A stretch of DNA of 64,000 nucleotides, from contig CP154954.1 of assembly GCA_039621445.1 (NCBI GenBank), forward strand, positions 48,463,847 through 48,527,846. The letters run 5' to 3'. The notes under the pieces were generated by a model. It had not been told where the DNA came from and searched no databases. It was given only the letters and a program-made list of their open reading frames with translations. Below, piece after piece: positions 1 through 10,207 of this stretch (position 1 is the stretch's first letter; each line of letters starts with the position of its first letter). The DNA is from Euglena gracilis. Its lineage: Eukaryota; Euglenida; Euglenophyceae; Euglenales. Both the position numbers and the translations under genes were made by a program.

Positions 1-56
1 GATTTAAAGCTACCCCCTGTAATGGGGGGGGAGGTACACAATGGGGGGGGGTACCC

Positions 57-240
57 ATGTCCCATTCCCAGACCCGACCGAACAGCCCAAAAGGGGTCAT
101 TTTTGGCAACTTTTTGGATGTTTGCAATAAATGGTCAATTTTCAGCACATTTGCCAAATATCACTTTTTGAAAACTTCCCAAAAACGTCGATTTTTGAGC
201 ATTTTTTTTGGGAAATTCTTTAGAAAAAGCGTTGTGATAT
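57..240 (+). repeat. Core repeat, inverted partner at 19,520-19,715
   Basis: About 185 bp from the motif TCCCAGACCCGACCG through the T-rich stretch ending GCGTTGTGATA is found reverse-complemented, nearly identical, at about 19,520-19,715. Both copies are bordered by family A palindromes. No coding potential is evident. Confidence 0.85.
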
Positions 241-247
241 TGAGCTA

Positions 248-320
248 CCATCCCCCCCCCCATTATGTACCTCCCCCCCAGGGGGTACATAATGGGGGGG
301 TACATAATGGGGGGGGATGG
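248..320. mobile_element. 73-bp palindromic element between TA dinucleotides
   Basis: The segment begins CCATCCCCCC and ends GGGGGGATGG, is palindromic throughout, and is flanked by TA at 246-247 and 321-322. This fits a miniature element of the TA-target type (Tc1/mariner/pogo-like). No transposase is encoded. The inverted relative near 19,449-19,516 has TG in place of TA on one side. Confidence 0.6.
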
Positions 321-530
321 TATGTACCCCCCCATTATGTACCCCCTGGGGGGGGGAGGTATATAATGGGGGGGCATGCACCTGGCCCCAAGAGGAATGC
401 ACCTCGCCCGGCCATCCGCAGGCACGTCCCCCCGTTGTTTTCCTCGCCCCCCCCCCATTGTGTACCTCCCCCCAATTTCGGCCTCCCGGGGGAGGTACAT
501 AATGGGGGGGGGGGTGGATGGTAGTCACCT

Positions 531-796
531 TTGGGCCCCAAGCAAAAACAATTTTTTCGAAGGGAAATATTTTTCTTTGAAAAAGGGCCGATTTGGGCCG
601 TCAGAATTTTTTGCTGGTTGCTATCCATGAAAAGTGCCCTGGAATGCCCAAAAACAACCTTGAAACCCCCAAGACTTGGGGCAGGGGGCAAAAGTTGGGC
701 ATAAATTGCCCCCCCCCCAAGTACCCCCCTGTTAGTCACCCTTGGCCAAATTCACCTCCCAAGGGGGTGACTAACTGGGGGGGGGGGCACGGTAAG
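531..796. repeat. Family B element, first copy
   Basis: The core from AGCAAAAACAATTTTTTCG to the GTGACTAACTGGGG border matches the reverse complement of 9,341-9,666. The right end, GGGGGCACGG followed by TA, agrees with the ends of that copy. The left end abuts family A at a TA. Confidence 0.75.
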
Positions 797-1559
797 TTAA
801 ATGGTCATAAAAAACCTGATTTTTTCCGAAAAAAATTTTGACCTGATGGGAAAAAGGGTGTAGATCACAAATTTCACACAAAAATTCCCCCCCAAAATGG
901 TGGGGGTGCTATTGAAATTTTGTTTTCCGACCCCCCCCCCAAGTGACCCCCCAAGTGGCCCTCTGGGGCAGGGGTGTAGAAGTAATATTTTCTCGGGGGG
1001 CGAGATCCTTGACAAATGCCTAATGTAACCATTGTTGTTTTTTTTTCGCCGCCCACAGGGCGGCAAGACGGCAGTGCTTTTTTGAAAGATGGCATTGAAT
1101 GTGACAAAAAATGTGGTAATTTCTGTCATGGCACAATCCACCACAATTTCGACTTTCAAGCCGCTCAACGGGCAGCAAGAGACGGTGATGCCTTTTGTGG
1201 GGGTGGTTTGGGGGGAACATCACATTTTTGGTGGCAACATGAGGAATCACCGAGCTGGAATTTTTGGGGGTAAATTCACAAAGTAGGAATCCCCACACCT
1301 GAAATTAGGATTTTGACACCAAATTATAATCACCAAGCCCAAATTTGAAAAATTTACGCCTCAAAATCAAGAATCTGCCTGAGAATTTTATCAAATTAGG
1401 AATCACCGGCCAGAATCTTTCCCCACAAATTTCGTCGAAAAGGGTCCTTGTTCGAGGCACGGGGGGGGGGGGGTCACGGGGGAACACCCCCTGTGTCTTG
1501 GGATTTCCCCAGATTTCAGCCTGAAAACGTATACCTATATGCAACCCTGCGGGGGGGGG
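797..1559. other. No gene identified
   Basis: C- and G-tracts at 890-950 and 1,460-1,560, with short open frames on both strands that have no recognisable domain. Around 1,280-1,400 several AATTAGGAAT/AATCACC-type words recur, resembling the words at 16,700-16,970. Nothing can be annotated securely. Confidence 0.5.
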
Positions 1560-1685
1560 GGGGTAAAAAAACCTCCCCAAATTGCCGTTTTGGGCCACAA
1601 AAGCGCGATGACATGGGCTGGCGTGTTGGCGGCCAAAACGGCGAATGGGGGACGACAGAGGGCCTCTATGCAGGGCGGGATTGAG
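1560..1685 (+). repeat. Dispersed repeat, related to 30,450-30,545
   Basis: The stretch running from a GCCGTTTTGGGCCA-like word through GGCGGCCAAAACGGCG to a GAGGGCCTCTATGCAG-like end matches 30,450-30,545 at roughly 70-75% by eye. It belongs to the same set as the tandem units at 29.74-30.55 kb. Confidence 0.6.
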
Positions 1686-1687
1686 GT

Positions 1688-1768
1688 TGAGGATTTCAAA
1701 AAAAGTTCAACCTCAATGTCAACGACCTCATCCTCAACCTCAACCTCAATGTTACCTCAAACTCAAAA
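1688..1768. repeat. CCTCAA-type microsatellite
   Basis: Imperfect tandem CCTCAA/CCTCAATGT units. The same unit forms a cleaner array at 3,495-3,545. Confidence 0.8.
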
Positions 1769-2590
1769 AAAATGAATTCCCAAAAAGCATGGATTGGACC
1801 ATCTCCTCTTCTAAAACCTTCCTCAAAGGCAATTTTGACAGCTTTTATGACAATTTACAACATATGTGGGTGGAAACAAGAAAAAATAGTGGGGTGCCGA
1901 TTAAAAACTTGAAATAAGTGACCAATTGCTATACATACTTTTTGGGGGGGTGGACTGCACGCAATCTGAACAGTGGGGGTGCCCCAGCCCAAAGACTATT
2001 TTTTTAGAAAAAAATTGGACCCTCCCAACCTAACCCACCAACCCTCAATTCAACGATAGTCAGTCGAGCCGGGGGGGCGGGGGCTGCAATCAGCGTAGGC
2101 CCAGTTTTGGGCCACACGTGGTGGCCAGTTTTGTGTCACAGCTGGTGGCCAGCTTTTGGCCATAGCTGCAGGGCTGACGTTTTTTTTTTGTTTTAAAACA
2201 AAGCAAAAAAACTTTCATGCGTAAAAAACGGTTTAAAAACGGTTTTTTGTTTCAAAAAAGAGTGTTTTTTTTTAAATAAAATGCTGCAAATAGGAAAAAA
2301 ACTTGTTTAAAAACACTTGTTTTAAAACAATGCCTCAGCCCTGCATAGCTGGTGGCCAGTTGTGTGCCGAGTTGTCTGCAGAGTCCACAAAATGCAAGTG
2401 TCTTCCGCTGAGCACCAATAATTCTGATGAATTAGGAATACCCAGATTCGCGTTCCGCGATTTTTGAAATTTTCGAAAATTTCGAATTTTTCGAATTTCT
2501 CAATTGAAATGAAAAATTCCCAAAATTTCGAAATTTGCCGAACCTTGCTGTCTCTTTTTCCATATTTTGCACTCTTTTTGAAATCCCTCT
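1769..2590. other. No gene identified; A/T-rich and GGCCAG repeats
   Basis: Contains a recurring GCTGGTGGCCAG word (2,118-2,165 and 2,346-2,362, again at 3,338-3,385) and a T/A-rich block at 2,178-2,330 with TTTAAAACAA-type inverted words. No domain-bearing reading frame was found. Confidence 0.5.
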
Positions 2591-2593
2591 GTT

Positions 2594-2786
2594 TGAAACC
2601 GTGTTTGGGCCGATTTCGAGACTTTAAAAGTCTTAAATCTTCGCCCAAAACACGGTTTCAAACAAGAACAGTGTTTTGGGCCAAGGTTTTAGGGGGGCCC
2701 AGGGGCGACCGCGGCGCCTTCGGCGCCGCGGTCCCTGCCCCTAGGCTCCCCCTAACTCTTGGCCCAAACACAGTTCTTGACACAAA
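2594..2786. mobile_element. Double-hairpin element L, copy 1
   Basis: Two successive inverted repeats. The first (about 2,597-2,664) pairs GAAACCGTGTTTGGGC with GCCCAAAACACGGTTTC around an ACTTTAAAAGT centre. The second (about 2,667-2,777) has arms of about 53 bp around GGCGCC-TTC-GGCGCC at 2,713-2,727. An almost identical copy lies at 8,680-8,868 in the same orientation, and flanking sequences differ outside the shared block. No coding capacity, TIR family or TSD was established. Confidence 0.8.
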
Positions 2787-3060
2787 AAACGTGTTCAGCC
2801 CGCCAAATGCCTGCCCTGAAATTCGTGGTCATGAACACGTTTTCAATGAGGGCATCTGTGGCAATGACACGTTTTCGATTAAGGCTGAGTCTGCCTGAGA
2901 TTCGGCCTGAGTCTGCGTTTTGAAACGCAGACTCAGGTCAGAGTCTGCGTTTAAGACGCAGTTCTTGATATAAAGGCATCTGTGTTCAGGCACGTTTTCA
3001 ATTAGGGCATCTGTGGCAACCCTGAGTAAAAAGCAAAAAACGCTGTCATGAAAAATCAGC
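2787..3060. repeat. Short tandem and inverted words
   Basis: CACGTTTTCAAT and GGGCATCTGTGGCAA words recur three times between 2,830 and 3,025. AGTCTGCGTTT/AAACGCAGACT form an inverted repeat near 2,915-2,955. No gene recognised. Confidence 0.6.
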
Positions 3061-3245
3061 GGGAGGTTGCGAGGCCGGGTGGTCCTCAATGAGTGAGCCA
3101 AGATTTGCGGCGGCCACCAAAGTATGGCTCGTTTTTGTGTAAAGCGTGTCGTGTTTTGTGATGCCCGCCACTCCGTGTTGTTGTGCTCCAAGGCAACCTA
3201 GCCTTCTGTCGTGTTGTAGAGTGCCCCCGACGAAAATGGTGTTCA

Positions 3246-3270
3246 GGGGGCCCCCTTCGGGGGCCCCCAT
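3246..3270. other. GC-only hairpin with TTC loop
   Basis: GGGGGCCCCC-TTC-GGGGGCCCCC forms a perfect hairpin of 10-bp arms. The loop, read on the other strand, is GAA, as in the hairpins inside elements L, F and K. Confidence 0.8.
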
Positions 3271-3959
3271 GGCACAACCAGGTCTGTAAATGTTTTGGGT
3301 GTTTTTAAACGCTATAAAAGACGAGGCCACCATCCGTGGCACAAATCTGGCCACCAAATGTGGCACAAAACTGGCCACCAGCTGTGGGAATTTGCCTCTC
3401 TTTGTAACACTCTTTTTCAATTCTCTTTGTTGTTGAGTTGTATTCCTTTGGATTTTCGCATTGAGGTGACATTGAGGAAATATGGAGGTTGGAAAACCTC
3501 AACCTCAACCTCAACCTCAACCTCAACCTCAATACCTCAGCCTCAATACAACCTTGCTCTCTGGGTGCATTTTGTCTGACCCACAATTCTAGAATTATGG
3601 ATCCTTTGTTCAAAACTGACCGCCTTTGTCCTAAGGCGGGTGGGGGGGGTGGCCGCCTTCGTCCTTCGCTTTGCTCCGGACTCCGGACAAACCATACTTC
3701 GAATCCTGCTAAGTTCAAAAACTGCCAAAATGGTCAAAAAACATCCAAAAGAGCAAAAAAAATGCAATATGACCTTTTTTCACTTTTTTTTGTGGAAGGA
3801 ATTTTTGGCAGAAATGACCCAGAAGTTGCCAAAAATGGTTGAAAATATGAATGGATTCAAAAAATTTTCCGGGCAAAACCTTGTTGGCGTTTTTTTTGTT
3901 TTCTTTTAAAAAGAATTGTCAAAATTAAAAAAAAGCAAAAAACAGCCTCCAAAAAAAAC
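3271..3959. other. No secure gene; CCTCAA microsatellite at 3,495-3,545
   Basis: A tandem (CCTCAA)n array, GGCCACC-type words, and a G-tract at 3,636-3,650. Open frames crossing the microsatellite encode only low-complexity Asn-Leu or Arg-Leu runs and were not accepted as genes. Confidence 0.5.
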
Positions 3960-3961
3960 AG

Positions 3962-4222
3962 GCTGCCAACCATGGGGGGTCGGCACGCCGTGGCGAGCCG
4001 TACGGCTAGGCGAGGGGGTGGAGGGGTGCGCGGGGGTTTTCCAAGAAAATTTTCTTTGGCGCGGCTGACATGGCGGTGCGAGGGGGTCTGAAAAGGGGGG
4101 GAGGGGGCGCCCCCTCCCCCCCCTTTTCAGACCCCCTCGCCACACCATTTTACCCCCCCGGGGGGGGGGGGTAAAATGGCGTGGCGAGGGGGTCGGTGAG
4201 GGGGGGGGGGGGGTGTGCCGAC
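3962..4222. mobile_element. Family J inverted-repeat element, copy 1
   Basis: Bounded by GGGGGGTCGGCAC on the left and GTGCCGACCCCCC on the right, with several internal GGCGAGGGGGTC words. Positions 4,078-4,140 are a near-perfect palindrome centred on GGGGGCGCCCCC. A related copy in opposite orientation occupies 14,830-15,075. Target duplication unclear. Confidence 0.7.
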
Positions 4223-4780
4223 CCCCCTATGTGAGGAGAGCCATTTGGCAACTTTGGGGGGGGGGCACTTTGAGGGGGTGAGGGGAAATTGGACACATGC
4301 ACCGCAAGTTTTCTCACTATGGGTTTATCAATATTGGATCTGAATGAGATACACGCATGTTAATGACACCCCCCCATGGCGGAGGCCAAGTCCCCGGGGA
4401 GGGGTGGCTGGGAGCCCCCCCTGTTCACTCCTTCTTGGAGGGGGGGTCTTCAGATACAAAAATATGAAGGGGTCCTCTGATGCAGCAGCACGTGGAACCT
4501 GAAAGTTGAATGATTCCTTTGTTGCCTTCACGTGATGTCATTTGCTGGGTTTCGCTGTAAATATCATCCCTTTCAGCTTTCATCTTGGTTAATGGGGACT
4601 CTGAACCAATGGATTTACTGGTTGTCGGCCTGAACGAGGCAGGGGGTCGGTTTTCACAAATCACGTGGGTAGTTATGACAAAAAAAATTCAAAAAGGATG
4701 AAATTCAGAAACGTGCAAATTTCACGGTTTTTGTGTAACGTTTCAGCTTTTCGTGAAATTTCCAAAAATTTGGAGGATTT
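4223..4780. other. No gene identified
   Basis: G-tracts at 4,255-4,275 and 4,430-4,445. No open frame here carries a recognisable domain or coding signature. Confidence 0.4.
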
Positions 4781-4794
4781 AAAAAAGTTATGCT

Positions 4795-5358
4795 TTGCCT
4801 GTGTGCGAAATGGCACACTTTCCTAATCCTTACTTGGGGCCACTGGCGGTTGACCTCGTGGTGTTCCACCCCCTCCGGAAGGATATGTCTTGGGACGAGA
4901 CCATTGCATTGAAGAACATGGCAGCAGTGGAACACAGAAAGATTACGAAAAACCAACCAGTATGTGAAGCCGCAGGATGGTTATTCAGCCCTCTGTCCTT
5001 CCATCCGTGGTCGGGCCTGGGCCCATTGGGGTCTGGGCTCCTTGGCCGCCTGGTGAAGCAAGCCCTCGGTGACAAACAAGGATGGGCAAGGCAGCACCTG
5101 GCCGCGGACATTTGGCAACGTATATCCGCAACCTTGATGGCCTTTGTGGCCGAACAGCTTTCTGCCACCGAAACAACCAGAGGGCATGATGAGTTACCTC
5201 CAACGGCCACGCCGCAAGAGACGCCGTCGAGAACCAGGAGCATACAAGGAGCCACCGCAGTGGCGGCGGTGGACATGGAAGGATGGCAGAGAGTGCGTCA
5301 GGCCGAGGATGGGACCCTTGTCGGCCCCATTCGCATCCAGTGCACCCGCCCGAGGTGA
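4795..5358 (+). pseudogene. 5'-truncated non-LTR retrotransposon (LINE), C-terminal end of ORF2
   Basis: A 187-residue open frame resembles the extreme C-terminus of reverse-transcriptase proteins of non-LTR elements. An Asp-Leu-Val-Val-Phe-His-Pro segment is followed by an AAVEHRK helix. Then comes a Phe-Ser-Pro-Leu hydrophobic strand, a Gly-Leu-Gly-Pro-Leu-Gly turn, and a WQRISATLMAFVAEQL-like helix (about residues 105-120). In the family these lie after the catalytic RT domain, where the end often reads F-x-P-L...G-G/L-G-P...RIS-x-x-L. The RT core (FADD/YADD) is absent upstream, so this is a 5'-truncated, dead copy. The assignment rests on pattern memory rather than a search. Alternative: an unrelated host exon. 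Confidence 0.5.
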
Positions 5359-5926
5359 GAACCCTCGGAAGAGGACATGGTAGCACCATCTCCAACGCAA
5401 AAAAGAATAGAAAAGGGCCCACACCCCTCTGGGTAAGGCCAGCGAGAATCGAAGTGAAACCGCCAAGTGACAGGCGGGTGCAACGGCTCGCGGTGACCCG
5501 TCCCGACGGCAAAGAACAGCACGCCGACACGGGCGACACGCTCGCACGGGCGACGCGCGGACACGACACGCGCGAGACACGTGCGCGCCGTGCCGAGCCG
5601 TGCCGAGCCGTGCCGAGCCGTGCCGAGCCGTGCCGAATCCTTACTTTCTTCTGCACGGAGCCGTCTGTGAACGGTGACATCCATTCAGAAGGCTCTCCTT
5701 CTCACTCTCCCTATTAAAACTAAATGAGCCCCTCATTCAAGGCTGATAACCATGATCAGGAGAACAAAATTCCAAAGTGGCAGGATTGCACCGTCAGGCA
5801 TCCAAAAAACACACACATTAACCTTGGCACAACTCGCCAACACCAACACCCACAGCAGCTTGCCAAATCTCGTGAATCATCCTTAGCCAACCACGTGTCG
5901 AGCAAAGGCGACACACCGCGGACACG
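5359..5926. other. Intergenic, with a 10-bp GTGCCGAGCC array
   Basis: Between 5,585 and 5,637 the unit GTGCCGAGCC is repeated five times. The surrounding 5,520-5,580 is GC-rich with GACACG/CGCGAC words. No gene was recognised. Confidence 0.6.
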
Positions 5927-6735
<809 letters not shown>

Positions 6736-6765
6736 GCTGGCACTTCGTTTTATATCAAGAAAGAC

Positions 6766-6876
6766 CCCCCCTCCACCGGCTTTGTCCTGAGTCCGGGGGA
6801 GGGGGTCACCGGCTTTGTCCGAAGGACAAGTCGGTGACCCCCCCCGCCGGACTCAGGACAAAGCCGGTGACCCCCT
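6766..6876. repeat. Family H long hairpin
   Basis: ACCGGCTTTGTCCTGAGTCC is followed by a second GTCACCGGCTTTGTCC and then their reverse complements. The result is an inverted repeat with arms of about 46 bp around the triloop GAA at 6,821-6,823. Shorter relatives lie at 7,794-7,850 and 8,330-8,350. Confidence 0.85.
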
Positions 6877-6920
6877 AATGAGGAAAATTATGTTTTTGTT
6901 GTGTGTGCCCTGTTTCCCAC

Positions 6921-7583
6921 AGCCAAGATGATGCCGGCACAGGCCGTTGTCGTTGCTGAGGCTGGCTTGGGACCCACGCCAACCCCAACTGCATTTTTGG
7001 CGAAATTGAAGGACTTCACGGAATCCACTCCAAAGGAGGAATCTGCGGACACAGTCCTTTTTGGGGACATTTTCTCACAATCTGTGCCTCAACCTGATGG
7101 TAGCGCCAAAAACCAGAAAGGAGGTTATGTAGCTCTTGTCAATTTCCAGAAAATTTGTGAGGTGAGAGGCTACAAAACCGATGACTTGGACGAGCACATG
7201 TGCGCTTTTGCGAAGCATGTCCTCTCGGTGTATGCCATGTTCGACACGGAAGCTTCGACACGGAGGCGGTCTTTGCTGCACCGCCGGCACCGGAGGGAGC
7301 TGCCACCTCGGTCGTCATGGATAACCCTTCCTAACCCCTTCCCGGTCATGAAGACATAAACCACTGAGGAGCGCATGCAAGGAAAGCCTTGTGCTCGGTG
7401 TTTTCTGCCTTTGGGCAAGCGAGGCGCCCAATGGATTGCGATTTGTGCCATGAATTTTGGCACCTTGACTGTGCTGGCCGTCCCATGCCCCCTCCCCGCA
7501 ACAGTTGGTGTTGTCCTCGGTGTGATGGCAGGGAGATGCCTCCCATGCCCGTTCGTGTTCTGAACGCGAAGTGCAAGCACTGA
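6921..7583 (+). pseudogene. Decayed gene with a PHD-type zinc finger
   Basis: From 6,928 a frame reads about 110 residues of unknown protein. It is then disturbed by a 14-bp tandem duplication (TTCGACACGGAAGC at 7,240-7,253, again at 7,254-7,267). Without one copy the frame would continue to a stop near 7,327. Further on, 7,379-7,583 encode a Cys4-His-Cys3 PHD pattern split over two frames: CARC (first pair) in one, then MDCDLCHEFWHLDC and WCCPRC in the next, so a one-base shift lies near 7,420-7,432. PHD fingers read histone tails, but they also occur in transposon proteins. Identity of the parent gene is unknown. Confidence 0.55.
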
Positions 7584-7793
7584 GGATTACACCAACTGTC
7601 TGCCTCCATTTTTTTGTCCTGGAACAATCCATTGGCATGACGTTTGCCTGCACCAGGTTTTTTCGGTGGCAGCTCCCATCCTCCCTGTGCTGTGACGGCT
7701 TCTTGCTCTCTTGACAACCATCCAAATGCTGTTTCAGTGTCCCAAATGTGGTTGCAACCATATTCATTTCGGCTGGGTTAAAATTTGGGGTGG

Positions 7794-7862
7794 TCCACCG
7801 GACTCAAGACAAAGCCGGTGGACCCCCTCCACCGGCTTTGTCACCCCTGAGTACATCGGGTC
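7794..7862. repeat. Family H hairpin, second copy
   Basis: CCACCGGACTCAAGACAAAG is followed by CCGGTGGACCCCCTCCACCG and GCTTTGTC, forming an imperfect inverted repeat related to 6,766-6,876. Confidence 0.75.
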
Positions 7863-7867
7863 ACCGT

Positions 7868-8265
7868 CTTTGGAGGCTAGGCACAGTGGGGGGAGGGGGG
7901 GTCCAGTGGGGGGGCGAGCGGCCGCGCGGGCGGCCGCGCGGGGGGGGGGGGGGGGGGGTCCGAGGGCGGCCGCGCGGGCGGAGCGCATCCTAAAATCGGT
8001 GATTTTCGGGTCCAAAACGTGGTCATTTTTTGCCATTTTTGGACCATTTTTGACCAAAAAAGTGCTTTTTTGGCCGCGCGCAGAGCGCGCGGCCCCCAAA
8101 TTTGCCATTTTGTGTCCGAAAATGGCAATTTTTGGTCATTTTTGGCCTCAAAAAATCGCGATTTTTTTCACCAAAAATTTTTTTCTTGGCTATGCTAGGC
8201 ACAGTGGGGGAAGGGGGGGGTTCCAGGGGGGGGGGGGGGGGCGAGGCCGCGCGGCGTCCGCGCAG

Positions 8266-8297
<32 letters not shown>

Positions 8298-8345
8298 TGG
8301 ACCCCCCCCGAGCGGCGCGCCTAGCCTCCTTTGTCCTGAGTCCGG
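7868..8345. repeat. Two tandem copies of a G-run unit
   Basis: CTAGGCACAGTGGGGG starts units at about 7,877 and 8,191, each running into GCGGCCGCGCGG-type sequence and long G homopolymers. The run at 8,265-8,294 is about 30 consecutive G. The middle (7,990-8,170) has GGTCATTTTTGGCC-type palindromic words. Open frames here are Gly/Arg/Pro low complexity. Confidence 0.8.
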
Positions 8346-8364
8346 CGGGGTGGGGTCAACGACT

Positions 8365-8662
8365 TAAAACGAAGTCAAAAAAGACACATTTTTTATGAAA
8401 AAAAAACATGATTTTTTAAAATAAAAAAAACGCCATTGAGGGTCCAGGGCAAAAAAAAATTGCCTTTGATTTTAGCTTTTTTTGCCCATCCTCGGTCAGA
8501 GAAAGACACCAAAAAGCATAGTTAAATTTTGTCTTTTGTTCCCGTGCTCTGTCAAAAAAAGGACCTAGTTTGGAATGGTTTGAGCCAAAATGGCAGAAAA
8601 ATGCCCTATTTTGACCATTCTTGTTGAAGACAGCCAAAAGTATTGGTTTTCAAGTCACCCCC
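8365..8662 (+). repeat. Direct repeat unit, uninterrupted copy
   Basis: A roughly 300-bp unit runs from AACGAAGTCAAAAA through AACGCCATTGAGGGTCC to TTGGTTTTCAAGTCA. It is duplicated at 9,150-9,765, where a family B element has split the second copy. The uninterrupted target, GGACCTAGTTTGG, is at 8,561-8,573. Confidence 0.85.
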
Positions 8663-8679
8663 CCCCCTTTATTTGAAAC

Positions 8680-8868
8680 CGTGTTTGGGCCGATTTCGAG
8701 ACTTTAAAAGTCTTAAATCTTCGCCCAAAACACGGTTTCAAACAAGAACAGTGTTTTGGGCCAAGGTTTTAGGGGGGCCCAGGGGCGACCACGGCGCCTT
8801 CGGCGCCGCGGTCCCCGCCCCTGGGCTCCCCCTAACTCTTGGCCCAAACACAGTTCTTGACACAGTTT
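8680..8868. mobile_element. Double-hairpin element L, copy 2
   Basis: Nearly identical to 2,594-2,786, with only a few substitutions seen by eye. It contains the same GGCGCC-TTC-GGCGCC centre at 8,793-8,807. Flanking sequence is unrelated to that of copy 1, which supports mobility or gene conversion. Confidence 0.8.
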
Positions 8869-9150
8869 TTTTTTGCCGTTTTTTTTGCCCGTTTTTTTTT
8901 AATAAAAGACAAAAAAACTTTTTGTTAAAAAAACAAAAAAACGCCAGCTATGAGACGCACACAGACGCACACAGACGCACACGGACGCACACAGACCAGG
9001 GCTGGATGGAGGTAGAGGGATAGAGGTAGAGGTAGAGGTAGAGGTAGAGGTCACCTCTACCTCTACTATCCCTCTATGTCACCTCAATGTCAAACTTCTA
9101 AGGGAAGTGGTTTATCAAAGAAAATTTATGCCGAACGAAGCATAGCTTGC
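8869..9150. repeat. Minor repeats
   Basis: Poly-T/A, a short CGCACACAGA tract at 8,953-8,995, and a GAGGTA/TACCTC hexamer array at 9,008-9,075 that forms a hairpin. No gene. Confidence 0.7.
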
Positions 9151-9340
9151 ACTTCGTTTAAACGAAGTCAAAAATAAAGGTTTTTTTTTAAAAAAGCATG
9201 CTTTTTTTAAAAAAAACGCCATTGAGGGTCCGGGGCAAAAAAAAATTGCCTTTAATTTTAGCTTTTTTTGCAGAGAAAGACCCGAAAAAGCATAGTTAAA
9301 TTTTGCCTTTTGTTCCCGCGCTCTGCCAAAAAAGGACCTA

Positions 9341-9666
9341 CCGTGCCCCCCCCCCCCCCCTAGTTAGTCACCCCCTTGGGAGGGGAATCTGGCCAAGGGT
9401 GACTAATAGGGGGGGGTGACTAACTCGGGGGTGGGGGGGGGTCAATTTAGACCCAAATTTTTCCCCCCTGCCCCAATTCTTGGGGGTTTCAAGGTTGTTT
9501 TTGGGCCTTCCAGGGCACTTTTCATGGATGGCAACCATCAAAAAAAAATCCGATGGCCAAATTTGGTGTTTTTTTAAAGAAAAACATTTCCCTTCGAAAA
9601 AATTTTTTTGCCTGGGGCCCAAGGGTGACTAATAGGGGGGGGTGACTAACTAGGGGGGGGGCATGG
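9341..9666. mobile_element. Family B miniature element with TA target duplication
   Basis: Inserted into the second copy of the 8,365-8,662 repeat. The uninterrupted copy reads GGACCTAGTTTGG; here GGACC-TA is followed by the element and then TA-GTTTGG. Terminal inverted repeats are CCGTGCCCCCCC...TAGTTAGTCACCC (left) and, read inward from the right, CCATGCCCCCCCCCTAGTTA. The 326-bp element has no open frame of note. TA duplication suits the Tc1/mariner/pogo superfamily, for which CENPB-type transposase relics exist at 15 and 21-22 kb. Confidence 0.75.
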
Positions 9667-9799
9667 TAGTTTGGAATGGTTTCGAGCCAAAATGGCAGAA
9701 AAATGCCCTATTTTGACCATTCTTGTTGGAGACAACCAAAAGCATTGGTTTTCAAGTCATTTGAGCTAAGATTGGTTCACCCTTGCGGCTCCCGGATTT

Positions 9800-10203
9800 G
9801 GCTTGGGGGGGGGTAGTGGGGGTCGACCGTGGTCAACCCACGGTCGCCTCGGTCGCCCTCGGTCGCTCTCGGTCGGGGGGGGGGGGTACTGGGGGGGGGG
9901 TCGACCGAGGCGACCCTGGGGGTCGACCGAGGGCGACCATGGTCGACACCCACCCCACGACGGGAAACCCCCCCTGGTCGGGGGGCGACCATGGTCGACC
10001 CCCACCACACGACGGGAAACCCCCCCTGGTCGTGGGGAGACCGTGGACGACCCACACCACACGACGGGAAACCCCCCCTGGTCGGGGGGACAACCATGGT
10101 CGACCCCCACCGCACGACGGGAAACACCCCCTGGGGGGGGGGGGGCGACCATGGTCGACCCTCACCCCACGACGGGAAAACCCCCCCTGGGGCAGTGGGG
10201 GGG
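9800..10203. repeat. Family G tandem repeat (CGACCATGGTCGACC)
   Basis: About five units of 52-55 bp, each with a CGACCATGGTCGACC palindrome, a CACGACGGGAAACC word and a C-tract, preceded by GGTCGCCCTCGGTCG variants. Two inverted units occur at 13,627-13,737, so this family flanks the 77-bp satellite on both sides. Confidence 0.85.
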
Positions 10204-10207
10204 ACCT

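Larger units (their letters stand above)
1..530. repeat. Family A G-tract inverted-repeat cluster
   Basis: The word GGTACATAATGGGGGG and its reverse complement occur repeatedly at 20-60, 250-320, 325-375 and 450-515, giving a nested set of imperfect palindromes. A non-palindromic core lies at 57-240. The same family reappears in opposite orientation at 19,438-19,800. Open frames here are by-products of the repeat. Confidence 0.85.
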
